A stretch of 64,000 bases of DNA, from positions 179,404 through 243,403 of the forward strand of contig NZ_BMSE01000012.1 of the NCBI RefSeq assembly GCF_014648995.1. Direction: 5' to 3'. Position 1 is the stretch's first letter, and each line of letters starts with the position of its first letter. A model generated the notes under the pieces. The model had not been told where the DNA came from, did no database searches, and saw only the letters and a program-made list of their open reading frames with translations. Shown piece after piece: positions 1-8,058 of the stretch. Both the position numbers and the translations under genes were made by a program. Origin of the DNA: Streptomyces massasporeus (GTDB taxonomy: Bacteria > Actinomycetota > Actinomycetes > Streptomycetales > Streptomycetaceae).

Positions 1-913
1 GCAGCGCCTGCCGCAGGGCGGCCGCCAGTTCCTCGTACTCCGCGCCGCGCGCGGCCCCCACCCGCATCGCCAGTGCGATCCGGCGGGTGGGGGCCGGGTC
101 GGCGAAGTACCCGGTGAGGAGCTGGTTGCTGCGGGAGGTCTCGACCTTCAGGGCGGTGCGCGGCAGTAGTGTGACGCCGAGCCCGCCCGCGACGAGCTGC
201 ACCAGCGTGGACAGGCCCGCGGCGGTCGTGGTGACCGGTACGTCGTCGCGGCCGGCCTCCCGGCAGATGTCGAGGGCCTGGTCGCGCAGGCAGTGGCCCT
301 CGTCCAGCAGCAGCAGGTTCAGCTCGCGCAGCGCCTGGCGTGGAATGCCCTCCCGCCCGCCGAGCCCGTGGTCCAGCGGCGTGACAAGCACGAAGTCCTC
401 GTCGAACAGCGGCAGTTCGCTGACACCCGGGACGCCCAGCGGCACGGCGAGCAGCAGGAGGTCGAGCCGGCCGCCGGCGAGGCCGTCGAGCAGGCTGGCG
501 GTCTGCTCCTCGTGCACCTGGAGGTCGAGGTGCGGATACCGCTCGTGGACGAGGCGCAGGACCGTCGGCAGCAGATAGGGCGCGACCGTCGGGATCACGC
601 CGAGCCGCAGCGCCCCGGTGAAGGGCGCCCGGACCGCCTCGGCCTCCTCCATGAGCGCCTCCACCTCCCCCAGAACCGCCTTGGCCCGAACGGCGATCCG
701 CTCACCCTCGGGTGAGAGCAGCACCTTGCGCGTCGTACGCTCGAGGAGCGTCACTCCGAGTGTCTCCTCCAGGGCCGACACCGCGCCCGAGAGGGCGGGC
801 TGGCTCATGCCGATCGCCGCTGCCGCGTCACGGAAATGAAGGTGTTCGGCCACCGCGGCGAACGCCCGGAGCTGGGCCAGGCTGGGCTGCCTGCGCTTAT
901 TACCGACAGTCAC
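1..913 (-). CDS. oxyR: OxyR, LysR-family peroxide-sensing regulator (3' end outside window)
   Basis: LysR-type transcription factor that senses hydrogen peroxide by disulphide formation and controls the divergent ahpCD operon. The GTG start at 913 gives an N-terminal winged helix (residues about 10-68). The substrate-binding domain follows and contains the redox pair Cys208 and Cys217 in the OxyR signature GHCLRDQALDIC (the E. coli pair is also nine residues apart). The frame runs off the left edge after 304 codons, so only the extreme C-terminus is missing. Divergence from ahpC across a 133-bp gap is the conserved Streptomyces arrangement and confirms the call. Confidence 0.95.
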   Translation of the reverse strand, partial: MTVGNKRRQPSLAQLRAFAAVAEHLHFRDAAAAIGMSQPALSGAVSALEETLGVTLLERTTRKVLLSPEGERIAVRAKAVLGEVEALMEEAEAVRAPFTGALRLGVIPTVAPYLLPTVLRLVHERYPHLDLQVHEEQTASLLDGLAGGRLDLLLLAVPLGVPGVSELPLFDEDFVLVTPLDHGLGGREGIPRQALRELNLLLLDEGHCLRDQALDICREAGRDDVPVTTTAAGLSTLVQLVAGGLGVTLLPRTALKVETSRSNQLLTGYFADPAPTRRIALAMRVGAARGAEYEELAAALRQAL

Positions 914-1046
914 TGATAACTACCTCCGATCAACCCGACCGAGTGTAGCTATTTCCGTAATCAATCGAGCCTGTGCCAACATCAACACAGTCCAACCCAT
1001 GGGAAACCCCCGCGATCCGGGAGTTTCTTCGCTGCAAGGAGTGTGT
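914..1046. promoter_or_regulatory. Divergent oxyR-ahpC control region
   Basis: This short, AT-richer gap separates divergent oxyR and ahpC and must hold both promoters and the OxyR site. The stretch around 930-965 (GTAGCTATTTCCGTAATC and flanks) is the most AT-rich part and the likeliest regulator target. I cannot assign exact -35/-10 boxes. Placement of OxyR binding here comes from the known family arrangement, not from a motif match. Confidence 0.55.
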
Positions 1047-1601
1047 GTGCTCACCGTCGGTGACAAGTTCCCCGAGTTCGACCTGACCGCCTGCGTCTCG
1101 CTGGAGAAGGGCAAGGAGTTCCAGCAGATCGACCACAAGACCTACGAGGGTCAGTGGAAGGTCATCTTCGCGTGGCCCAAGGACTTCACCTTCGTGTGCC
1201 CGACCGAGATCGCCGCCTTCGGCAAGCTGAACGAGGAGTTCGCGGACCGCGACGCGCAGGTCCTCGGCTTCTCCGGTGACTCCGAGTTCGTCCACCACGC
1301 CTGGCGCAAGGACCACGACGACCTGCGCGACCTGCCGTTCCCGATGATGGCCGACTCCAAGCACGAGCTGATGCGCGACCTCGGCATCGAGGGCGAGGAC
1401 GGCTTCGCCAAGCGCGCGGTGTTCATCGTGGACCAGAACAACGAGATCCAGTTCTCCATGGTGACCGCGGGCTCGGTCGGCCGTAACCCGAAGGAGGTCC
1501 TCCGGGTCCTGGACGCGCTCCAGACGGACGAGCTCTGCCCCTGCAACTGGTCGAAGGGCGACGAGACCCTCGACCCCGTCGCGCTGCTCTCCGGGGAGTG
1601 A
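1047..1601 (+). CDS. ahpC: Alkyl hydroperoxide reductase AhpC (2-Cys peroxiredoxin)
   Basis: Cytosolic peroxiredoxin that reduces H2O2 and organic hydroperoxides. The 184-residue protein has the peroxidatic motif FTFVCPTE (Cys51) and a C-terminal ELCPCNW resolving-cysteine region (Cys164/Cys166). The start is GTG at 1047, preceded by GCAAGGA at good spacing and giving MLTVGDKFPEFDL as in other Streptomyces AhpC. An upstream ATG at 999 is in frame but would add 16 residues alien to the family. ahpD follows after 6 bases, so the two form an operon driven from the OxyR-controlled gap. Confidence 0.96.
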   Translation: MLTVGDKFPEFDLTACVSLEKGKEFQQIDHKTYEGQWKVIFAWPKDFTFVCPTEIAAFGKLNEEFADRDAQVLGFSGDSEFVHHAWRKDHDDLRDLPFPMMADSKHELMRDLGIEGEDGFAKRAVFIVDQNNEIQFSMVTAGSVGRNPKEVLRVLDALQTDELCPCNWSKGDETLDPVALLSGE

Positions 1602-1607
1602 TCTGAC

Positions 1608-2141
1608 ATGTCGCTGGACGCCCTGAAGTCCGCCATACCGGACTACGCCAAGGACCTGAAGCTCAACCTGGGCTCGGTCATCGGCAACTCCGACCTGCCG
1701 GCCCAGCAGCTGTGGGGCACGGTGCTGTCGACGGCCATCGCCTCGCGCTCCCCGATCGTGCTGCGCGAGCTGGAGCCGGAGGCGAAGGCGAACCTGTCGC
1801 CGGAGGCGTACACGGCCGCCAAGGCCGCCGCCGCGGTGATGGCGATGAACAACGTCTTCTACCGCACCCGTCACCTGCTGTCGGACCACGAGTACGGCAC
1901 CCTGCGCGCGGGTCTGCGGATGAACGTCATCGGCAACCCGGGCGTCGACAAGGTCGACTTCGAGCTGTGGTCCTTCGCCGTCTCGGCCATCAACGGCTGC
2001 GGCATGTGCCTGGACTCCCACGAGCAGGTCCTGCGCAAGGCCGGCCTCGACCGCGAGGTCGTCCAGGAGGCCTTCAAGATCGCCTCCGTGATCCAGGCGG
2101 TCGGCGTCACGCTGGACGCCGAGGCGGTCCTGGCCGAGTAA
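1608..2141 (+). CDS. ahpD: Alkyl hydroperoxidase AhpD
   Basis: Carboxymuconolactone-decarboxylase-family thiol protein that recycles AhpC. The 177-residue length matches the mycobacterial and Streptomyces AhpD family. The active site is seen as CGMCLDSH: Cys131, Cys134 and His138, with acidic partner Glu120 nearby. The start ATG lies 6 bases after the ahpC stop, so the two genes are probably co-translated. A strong hairpin follows at 2166-2202. Confidence 0.96.
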   Translation: MSLDALKSAIPDYAKDLKLNLGSVIGNSDLPAQQLWGTVLSTAIASRSPIVLRELEPEAKANLSPEAYTAAKAAAAVMAMNNVFYRTRHLLSDHEYGTLRAGLRMNVIGNPGVDKVDFELWSFAVSAINGCGMCLDSHEQVLRKAGLDREVVQEAFKIASVIQAVGVTLDAEAVLAE

Positions 2142-2165
2142 TCCCCGGCCGCACGCCTCACATCG

Positions 2166-2202
2166 CAGGGCCCCGCCCACCTGACCGGTGGACGGGGCCC
2201 TG
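2166..2202. terminator. Bidirectional terminator between ahpD and the AI-2E-type permease
   Basis: Perfect 10-bp stem CAGGGCCCCG (2166-2175) pairs with CGGGGCCCTG (2193-2202) around a 17-base loop that itself can pair. It sits between two convergent genes and can serve both. Confidence 0.75.
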
Positions 2203-2221
2203 CTGTCGTTTCGATGCCCGG

Positions 2222-3529
2222 CTACTGGGGCGGCGCCTCCGGGCCGGGCTCCGCACTCACCGCCGTGGCCCCGCGCGGCCGCACCGAATGCCGTAGTGCC
2301 GACTTCTGCGAGTACGACCGCAGATACCCGGCGACCGTGTTCGTCACCGCCACCAGCGGTACGGCGACCACCGCACCCCCGATGCCGGCCACCATCCCGC
2401 CCGTCGCGACCGCCAGCACCACCGCCAGCGGATGCACCCGGACGGCGCGCCCCAGGATGAACGGCTGCAGGATGTGCCCCTCGATCTGCTGCACCGCCAG
2501 CACCACCACCAGCGTCATGACGGCCGTGAACACGCCCTGGGTGACCAGCGCTACGACCACCGCCAGCGCCCCGGACACCACCGCGCCCACCAGCGGGATG
2601 AACGCGAACAGGAAGATGAACACCGCCAGCGGCACGGCCATCGGCACATCGAGGAAGTAGATGCCCAGCCCGATGAAGATCGCGTCGATCAGCGCCACGA
2701 TCACCGTGCCCCGCACGTACGCCGTCAGCGTCCGCCACGCCGCCGGACCCGCCCCGGCCACTCCCGGCCGCGCCGCCGCGGGGACCAGCTTCAGCGTCCA
2801 CTCCCAGATCCGCTTGCCGTCGTAGAGCAGGAACAGGGTGGAGAAGACCGCCAGCAGGATCCCGGTGAGCGTTTCGACGACGACGGTCACGCCTTCCAGC
2901 CCCGCCGAGGTGATCTGGTCCGTGTTGGCCCCGACCGCTTCACGCAGGTTCTTGGCGATCTCGTTGATCTGCTTGTCGGTGACGTGGAAGGGGCTGTTCA
3001 GCAGCCAGTTCCGCAACTCGTCGATGCCGTCCTGGATCTGGCCCGAGAGGTCGTCGATGTTCTCCATGACCTGCCAGGTCACGAACCAGCCGATGAGGCC
3101 GATGACGACGAAGCCGAGGATGGCCGTCAGCGCGGTCGCCGGCCCGCGCGGCACGCCGTGGCGCCGCAGCCGCGCCACCGTCGGCTGCAGTATCGCGGTG
3201 ATGAGCAGCGCGATGACGAACGAGAGCACCACGAGCTGGACGGCGCTGATGACGCGCATCAGCACCCACAGGGTGCCCGCGAGGACGAGGAGCCGCCAGC
3301 CCGCCTCGGCCGCGACCCGCACACCCCACGGCACGGCCAGCGCGGGATCGGGGCGGGCGGCGACGTCGGGTGCGTAGTCCGGGGGCGGCGGCACGTGTTC
3401 GTCGGCGAGCGTCGGGGAGTCGGCGTCGTCCCGCTCCCGTTCGGCCTCGGCGCGGCGTGCGTTGTACCGCTCGCTCATCTCGGTCAGCCCGGCACCCAGC
3501 CGGCCGAGCCACCCTGGCACTCGCGACAT
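2222..3529 (-). CDS. AI-2E family (PerM-type) membrane transporter
   Basis: Integral membrane protein of 435 residues in the AI-2E/UPF0118 family. Members export small molecules or act in Na+/H+ exchange; the substrate here is unknown. After a charged cytosolic N-terminus (about 75 residues) come two helices, a long extracytoplasmic amphipathic section, and a cluster of about five helices with the family's conserved GIGGAVVAVPLVA segment near the C-terminus. The start is ATG 3529 (MSRVPGWLG) with AAGAGGA upstream. An in-frame start at 3610 would run into the hairpin region. A Pro/Ala-rich tail ends the protein. It is transcribed alone. Confidence 0.88.
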   Translation of the reverse strand: MSRVPGWLGRLGAGLTEMSERYNARRAEAERERDDADSPTLADEHVPPPPDYAPDVAARPDPALAVPWGVRVAAEAGWRLLVLAGTLWVLMRVISAVQLVVLSFVIALLITAILQPTVARLRRHGVPRGPATALTAILGFVVIGLIGWFVTWQVMENIDDLSGQIQDGIDELRNWLLNSPFHVTDKQINEIAKNLREAVGANTDQITSAGLEGVTVVVETLTGILLAVFSTLFLLYDGKRIWEWTLKLVPAAARPGVAGAGPAAWRTLTAYVRGTVIVALIDAIFIGLGIYFLDVPMAVPLAVFIFLFAFIPLVGAVVSGALAVVVALVTQGVFTAVMTLVVVLAVQQIEGHILQPFILGRAVRVHPLAVVLAVATGGMVAGIGGAVVAVPLVAVTNTVAGYLRSYSQKSALRHSVRPRGATAVSAEPGPEAPPQ

Positions 3530-3595
3530 GATCCGTCCTCTTCCCCCGTCTTGGCGCACCACTCCCCCGGGGAGCCGTCCGTCCGACCGTACATG

Positions 3596-3634
3596 GCGCG
3601 AGCCCCGCACCGGACGACGGTGCGGGGCTCGCGC
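3596..3634. terminator. Long terminator hairpin below the SLT transglycosylase gene
   Basis: A perfect 17-bp inverted repeat (3596-3612 with 3618-3634) encloses the loop GACGA. It lies 33 bases beyond the minus-strand stop of the transglycosylase and upstream of the permease start, so it should isolate the two transcripts. Confidence 0.8.
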
Positions 3635-3667
3635 GAAGCAACGGATCGGCCGTGGGGGCCGGTCGGC

Positions 3668-4363
3668 TCAGTACCAGTGGTTGGCCTGCCAGAACGACCA
3701 GGCGTCACAGGGGCTGCCGTAGCGGTCGTTCATGTAGTTGAGGCCCCACTTGATCTGGGTGGCCGGGTTGGTCTGCCAGTCGGCGCCGACGGACGACATC
3801 TTGGAACCGGGCAGCGCCTGGAACATGCCGTAGGCCCCGGAGGAGGGGTTGACCGCCTTGTAGTTCCAGTCGGACTCGTGGTCCACGATGTTGCTGAAGC
3901 ACTGGAACTGACCCGACGGCACCAGCTGCCGTGCCATCGCCTGGATCTGGGCGATGCTGTAGGAGCTCGCGACGGGGAAGTCGGAGATGTCCTTGGAGCG
4001 GCTGGCGGCGGCCGTCTTGGCCTCCGCGCGCTCCTTGGCCGCTGCCTCGGCAGCCTTCTTCGCGGCTTCCTTCTTGGCGATGGCCGTCTCGGCGGCGGCC
4101 TTGCGGGCGGCCTCCTCGGCGTCCTTCTTCGCGCTCGCGTCCGCCTGGATGGCCTGTGCGTCGGCCTGCTGCGTCAGCGACGCGGTCTGTACCTGGGCCT
4201 GCTGGCCCGCGGGGATGTCCGCGAGCAGCGTGGCGCCGGTTGCCGTCGCTTCCGCGTCGTTGTTCTGCGCGGTGCTGCCCGAGGCAACGCCGACGACGCT
4301 TCCGACAGCGGTGACCGCCGTGGCCGAAGCCACTGCGAATCCCCGGACCGAGATCCGGCTCAC
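3668..4363 (-). CDS. Secreted SLT-type lytic transglycosylase
   Basis: Exported peptidoglycan hydrolase of 231 residues. Residues 1-30 form a signal peptide. Residues 60-120 are an Ala/Lys/Glu-rich coiled coil. Residues 135-231 are a lysozyme-like SLT domain with catalytic Glu163 in IVDHESDWNYKAVN and the family segment SSGAYGMFQALPG. Two cysteines (Cys155, Cys219) may form a disulphide. The start is GTG at 4363 behind GGAAGGA. Proteins of this type remodel the wall during growth and germination in Streptomyces, and several are controlled by c-di-AMP riboswitches. The long leader upstream is annotated separately. Confidence 0.9.
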   Translation of the reverse strand: MSRISVRGFAVASATAVTAVGSVVGVASGSTAQNNDAEATATGATLLADIPAGQQAQVQTASLTQQADAQAIQADASAKKDAEEAARKAAAETAIAKKEAAKKAAEAAAKERAEAKTAAASRSKDISDFPVASSYSIAQIQAMARQLVPSGQFQCFSNIVDHESDWNYKAVNPSSGAYGMFQALPGSKMSSVGADWQTNPATQIKWGLNYMNDRYGSPCDAWSFWQANHWY

Positions 4364-4545
4364 ACGGTTTTCCTTCCAGCATCGCCCGCTTCGGTGACCC
4401 TCGCGGACGCAATCGTGCCCCTGGCACTGGCCTCCCCAACTGCGGGGTCACGGGAGGCGCGGGCCCGGTGGGCAACTCCCCCGGAGGGAGCGCCGTGTGT
4501 AGCTCGGGCGGCATACGACATCGCTATGTAGTTGATGCTGATGCT
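4364..4545 (-). ncRNA. Structured 5' leader of the SLT gene, possible c-di-AMP (ydaO-type) riboswitch
   Basis: About 180 bases of GC-rich leader precede the transglycosylase start on the minus strand. They can form several hairpins, for example CTCCCTCCGGGGGAG and CTCCCGTGACCCCGCAGTTG with its GGGGAG partner. The last resembles the pseudoknotted ACCCGACAGC-type arm of ydaO RNAs, and wall hydrolases are the classic targets of this riboswitch in Streptomyces. I matched this by eye only. It could equally be an ordinary structured leader, and the ends are approximate. Confidence 0.35.
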
Positions 4546-4783
4546 TTTGTGGTGCCGTACCGCTGGGGGTACAGGTGTGTCGTATGCGGGGCCTGACAGG
4601 AGTGAGACTCTGCCGTAACCGGACGGGGCAAGGCAATTCTGAGTTGCGTGTGAAAGCTCACATCCCGTTTGACGCGGGAGATTCACAGAAACGCCTACAT
4701 GCGAAGGCGCCGCCCGGCTAGGCTCTTCGCCTTTTCCGGACGGCGCCAACTATCCGATAACCGCCACGACTTGGTGCAGTCGG
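4546..4783. promoter_or_regulatory. Non-coding gap upstream of the SLT gene, downstream of phoH
   Basis: No gene is visible here. The AT-richer section near 4640-4700 (in an otherwise GC-rich neighbourhood) and the TACATAG-like element on the minus strand near 4525-4535 are candidate promoter elements for the SLT transcript. The segment 4705-4745 contains a hairpin (GGCGCCGCCC... with GGCGCC) that could end the phoH transcript. Confidence 0.3.
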
Positions 4784-6109
4784 TCAGATCTGCCCGTCTT
4801 CGAGCATTTCGGTCACAAGGGCGGCGATCTGGGACCTCTCGGATCGCGTCAGGGTCACGTGCGCGAAGAGCGGATGCCCCTTCAGCTTCTCTACGACGGC
4901 GACGACACCGTCGTACCGGCCGACCCTGAGGTTGTCCCGCTGGGCCACGTCATGGGTGAGAACCACCCGTGAATTGGCCCCGATCCGGGACAGAACGGTA
5001 AGAAGTACGTTCCTTTCCAGCGACTGGGCCTCGTCCACGATCACGAACGCGTCGTGCAGCGAGCGGCCGCGGATGTGGGTGAGCGGCAGGACCTCCAGCA
5101 TCCCGCGCGCGGTGACCTCCTCGATGACCTCACGGCTGGTGACCGCCGACAGCGTGTCGAACACGGCCTGCGCCCAGGGGCTCATCTTCTCGGCCTCGGA
5201 GCCCGGCAGATAGCCCAGCTCCTGCCCGCCCACCGCGTACAGCGGACGGAAGACCATCACCTTCTGGTGCTGACGGCGCTCCAGCACCGCCTCCAGGCCC
5301 GCGCACAGCGCCAGCGCCGACTTGCCGGTGCCGGCCCGGCCTCCCATCGACACGATGCCGACGTCCGGGTCGAGCAGCAGGTCGAGCGCGATCCGCTGCT
5401 CGGCACTGCGGCCCTTGATGCCGAACACCTCACGATCCCCGCGCACGACACGGATGTTGCCGTCGGGGGTGACCCGGCCGAGTGCCTTGCCGCGCTCCGA
5501 CTGGATCATCAGGCCCGTGTGCACCGGCAGGCCGGCGGCCTCGGGGACGTGGACGTGCCCTTCCTCGAAGAGGATGTCCACCTGCTCGCCGGGCAGGGTC
5601 AGTTCGGACATTCCGGTCCAGCCGGAGGAGTCCGTGATGGCGAGTTCCGCGCGGTACTCCTCGGCGAGGAGTCCGACGGAGGACGCCTTGATCCTGAGCG
5701 GGAGGTCCTTCGACACGACGGTGACGTCGAACCCCTCGGCCTGCAGGTTGCGGGCGACCGCGAGGATGCGGGAGTCGTTGTCCCCCAGGCGGTAGCCGCT
5801 GGGCAGCACGCTGGGGTCCGAGTGGTTGAGCTCGACACGGACGGTCCCGCCCAGATCCCCGATCGGGATGGGGGCGTCGAGGCGACCGTGCCGGACGCGG
5901 AACTCGTCGAGCAGGCGCAGGGCCTGCCGGGCGAAGTAGCCGAGTTCGGGATGGTGCCTCTTGGCCTCCAGTTCCGTGACCACGACGATGGGGAGCACGA
6001 CCTCGTGCTCGTCGAAGCGGTTCAGGGCGTTCGGGTCGGCCAGCAGGACGCTGGTGTCGAGAACATAGGTGCGCCGGTCGGGCTTGTGGCGCTTTGTGCT
6101 GGTCACCAC
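4784..6109 (-). CDS. PhoH2-type protein: PIN RNase domain fused to PhoH ATPase
   Basis: Cytosolic RNA-processing enzyme of 441 residues. Residues 12-150 are a PIN nuclease domain with acidic residues at Asp18 (YVLDTSVLLADP), Asp110/Asp112 and Asp135. Residues 225-441 are a PhoH ATPase/helicase domain with Walker A GRAGTGKS (257-264) and Walker B FVIVDEAQ (355-362). Characterised actinobacterial PhoH2 proteins unwind and cleave RNA. The start is one of two adjacent GTG codons near 6109, without a strong SD nearby. It follows the cis-prenyltransferase gene on the same strand with a 342-base gap, a neighbourhood also found in mycobacteria. Confidence 0.93.
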   Translation of the reverse strand: MVTSTKRHKPDRRTYVLDTSVLLADPNALNRFDEHEVVLPIVVVTELEAKRHHPELGYFARQALRLLDEFRVRHGRLDAPIPIGDLGGTVRVELNHSDPSVLPSGYRLGDNDSRILAVARNLQAEGFDVTVVSKDLPLRIKASSVGLLAEEYRAELAITDSSGWTGMSELTLPGEQVDILFEEGHVHVPEAAGLPVHTGLMIQSERGKALGRVTPDGNIRVVRGDREVFGIKGRSAEQRIALDLLLDPDVGIVSMGGRAGTGKSALALCAGLEAVLERRQHQKVMVFRPLYAVGGQELGYLPGSEAEKMSPWAQAVFDTLSAVTSREVIEEVTARGMLEVLPLTHIRGRSLHDAFVIVDEAQSLERNVLLTVLSRIGANSRVVLTHDVAQRDNLRVGRYDGVVAVVEKLKGHPLFAHVTLTRSERSQIAALVTEMLEDGQI

Positions 6110-6451
6110 GGAAGGACGTACCCCCTCGGATGAGGTCGGGGAGCGACGGTATGGAGCTGGACCGGTCGTCGGCCGCCCTGCGCGGGCCGAGAACCGGCCC
6201 TCCGCCTCTTCGTCCGTGCTGTGACCGCACGATCGGGCTGGTGCAAAGGGCCTCCCGGGCGGACGGCCCCGTGCCGTCCGCTGAGATCCGACACCCGTGG
6301 TTCGGGCGTCGACCTGTCTGGGTTATGCCCTCGAACGAGCGTCGCCATGCCACGGCATATGACGGCGACCCGGTGAACTCCGTGTTACGCCCGTCTTCAA
6401 GGGGGTACCGGGAGGTGTTGCGACGTGGGACGTCCTGTGTCCCCGGGGGTG
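6110..6451. other. Intergenic region between the prenyltransferase and phoH genes
   Basis: This 342-base stretch has no gene I can support. It contains a 9-bp perfect hairpin, GCGGACGGC (6259-6267) with GCCGTCCGC (6273-6281), which could terminate the minus-strand prenyltransferase transcript. The part between 6110 and 6258 should carry the phoH promoter and leader, but I cannot assign boxes. Confidence 0.5.
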
Positions 6452-7225
6452 TCAGCCGCCGTAGCGCCGGTGGCGGGCCGCGTAGTCGCGCATGGCGCGC
6501 AGGAAGTCGACCTTGCGGAACGCCGGCCAGAACACGTCACAGAAGTAGTACTCGGAGTGTGCGGTCTGCCAGAGCATGAATCCGGACAGCCGCTGCTCGC
6601 CACTGGTGCGGATCACCAGGTCGGGGTCGGGCTGGTGGCTCGTGTAGAGGTGACGCCCGATCATGTCGGTGTCGACGGCCTCGGCGAGCGCCTCCATCGA
6701 GGTGCCCTTCTCCTGGGCGTCGAGCAGCATCGACCGCACGGCGTCGGCGATCTCCTGCCGTCCGCCGTAGCCGATGGCGACGTTGACCACTATCCCGTCG
6801 ACGTGCGCCGTGGTCTCCTCGGCCTCCTTGAGGACCGTCTGCATCGCGGAGGGCAGCAGGTCGGGCGTGCCGACATGGTGCACGCGCCAGCGGCCGTCGG
6901 CGGCCAGGGTGCGGACGACGTCCTCGATGATGCCGAGCAGGGGGACGAGCTCTTCCTGCGGCCGGTCGAAGTTGTCCGTGGACAACAGCCAGAGGGTGAC
7001 GACCTCGACGTCGGTCTCGGTGCACCAGCCGAGGAACTCCTCGATCTTCCCGGCCCCGGCCCGGTGACCGTCGACGGTGCTGGAACCGGCGGCCTTCGCC
7101 CAGCGCCGGTTGCCGTCCATGATGACGCCGATGTGCTTGGGCACCTGAGCGTGGTCCAGGTGACCTTCCACCCGGCGTGCGTACAGCCTGACCAGCAGGC
7201 CGCGCAGCTTGTCGCGCAGGTTCAC
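6452..7225 (-). CDS. Isoprenyl diphosphate synthase, cis-prenyltransferase (UppS family)
   Basis: Soluble cis-prenyltransferase of 257 residues that condenses isopentenyl diphosphate onto an allylic primer for polyprenyl carrier lipids. The catalytic signature HIGVIMDGNRRWAK holds Asp37. The C-terminal signature DLVIRTSGEQRLSGFMLWQ and SEYYF is intact. Linkage with a PIN-PhoH gene and the sequence type resemble the mycobacterial short-chain enzyme (Z,E-farnesyl diphosphate synthase), so the product may be short. That is inference, as chain length cannot be read directly. The start is GTG 7225 behind GGAGGGG. Confidence 0.92.
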   Translation of the reverse strand: MNLRDKLRGLLVRLYARRVEGHLDHAQVPKHIGVIMDGNRRWAKAAGSSTVDGHRAGAGKIEEFLGWCTETDVEVVTLWLLSTDNFDRPQEELVPLLGIIEDVVRTLAADGRWRVHHVGTPDLLPSAMQTVLKEAEETTAHVDGIVVNVAIGYGGRQEIADAVRSMLLDAQEKGTSMEALAEAVDTDMIGRHLYTSHQPDPDLVIRTSGEQRLSGFMLWQTAHSEYYFCDVFWPAFRKVDFLRAMRDYAARHRRYGG

Positions 7226-8058
7226 GTGATTGTCAGCCCCTCCGTACGGATCGGACAGGCCGCGGCGTGCGGCCCGGTCTTGGCCGCGGGCGGTCCCTGC
7301 CCGTATGGCGGTCCCCGGGGGCGAAGCCTACCCCCGCCGCGGCCCTGGGCCGCCAACGAGGGCGGAACGATCGGTTCCGGCCGGTGGTTCGAGCCGCCCG
7401 GCGGACCAAGAAAAACGGGCCGGTCCGTGGGGGGGAGACGGACCGGCCCGAGGGGGGGTTTCCACCATAACCCTTCGTAAGTGATGCTGCGTGCATCGGC
7501 GTGCCACAACTACTCTCCGGAGCCGCCCGGCAACGCGGCGATGCCCACGGAAGCCTTCGTTCAGGGCTCGCTTCTGGCCGAAACACCGCGCATACGCTGG
7601 GGAAACGGGCGCCCCGGGGCGGGATCCGGAGGATTTGACGCACCTTGGGGCCCAGTCGGGTGACTTGTCACGGCATCCCCCCGATGGGTGAACCGGCCGC
7701 GCACGCCCCCTTGACCTTCACCCGACCTTCACCGCCCCCCGGGTCGGCTCCGATTCGCCGCTTTGCCGACTCGACATCGCCGGTGGACCGACTCGGTCGG
7801 GAGGCCATGGCACCGCGCAGCCCCCTCCACTGCGCGGTACCGCCCGCGCAGCTTTGCTCACGCGAATCACCCTGGTCCGAAGTTACGTGAGCGGCGGCGC
7901 GGAGGCGAGCTGTGAGCGATAACGATGTGAAAACCGTCGTCGGAAGATGCGCAAGTGCAGTGAGTGAAAAGAGTGACGCGCGAGCGGCATGGGCCGACCC
8001 GGGGCACAGGTCGGCACAGAGGACGGGATCTGTCCTCTTTGTTGTCTAGCGTCGCACC
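7226..8058. other. Long intergenic region with a minus-strand terminator and no recognised gene
   Basis: These 833 bases separate divergent genes. I see no convincing protein gene, because the small ORFs are short and lack codon bias. A strong terminator for minus-strand transcription lies at 7411-7450. Its presence implies a transcript arising between about 7480 and 8050 on that strand, either a small RNA or a long prenyltransferase leader ending at an attenuator. The right end (7870-8050) is AT-richer and carries promoters, including that of the gene at 8059. Confidence 0.5.
7411..7450 (-). terminator. Rho-independent terminator or attenuator reading minus
   Basis: A perfect 13-bp stem (7416-7428 with 7438-7450) around a 9-base G-rich loop is followed on the minus strand by GTTTTTCTTGG, a U-run rarely seen in this GC-rich DNA. 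No annotated minus-strand gene ends here, which makes it an orphan terminator about 185 bases upstream of the prenyltransferase start. Confidence 0.8.

Noticed and set aside
2432..4531. Very long open frame (699 codons) on the plus strand across the permease and SLT genes
   Set aside because: It is an antisense shadow caused by high GC3; its product is Arg/His/Asp-rich with no domain, and the minus-strand genes have clear motifs.
7411..7510. A trp-type leader peptide and attenuator before the terminator at 7411
   Set aside because: One frame holds Trp-Trp, but no trp gene follows and the start codons lack convincing SDs; kept only as an unexplained terminator.
7646..7654. TGGGGCCCA near the pilus-type box
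   Set aside because: It has an extra G, is a single copy and lies far from any pilin-leader gene; probably chance in GC-rich DNA.
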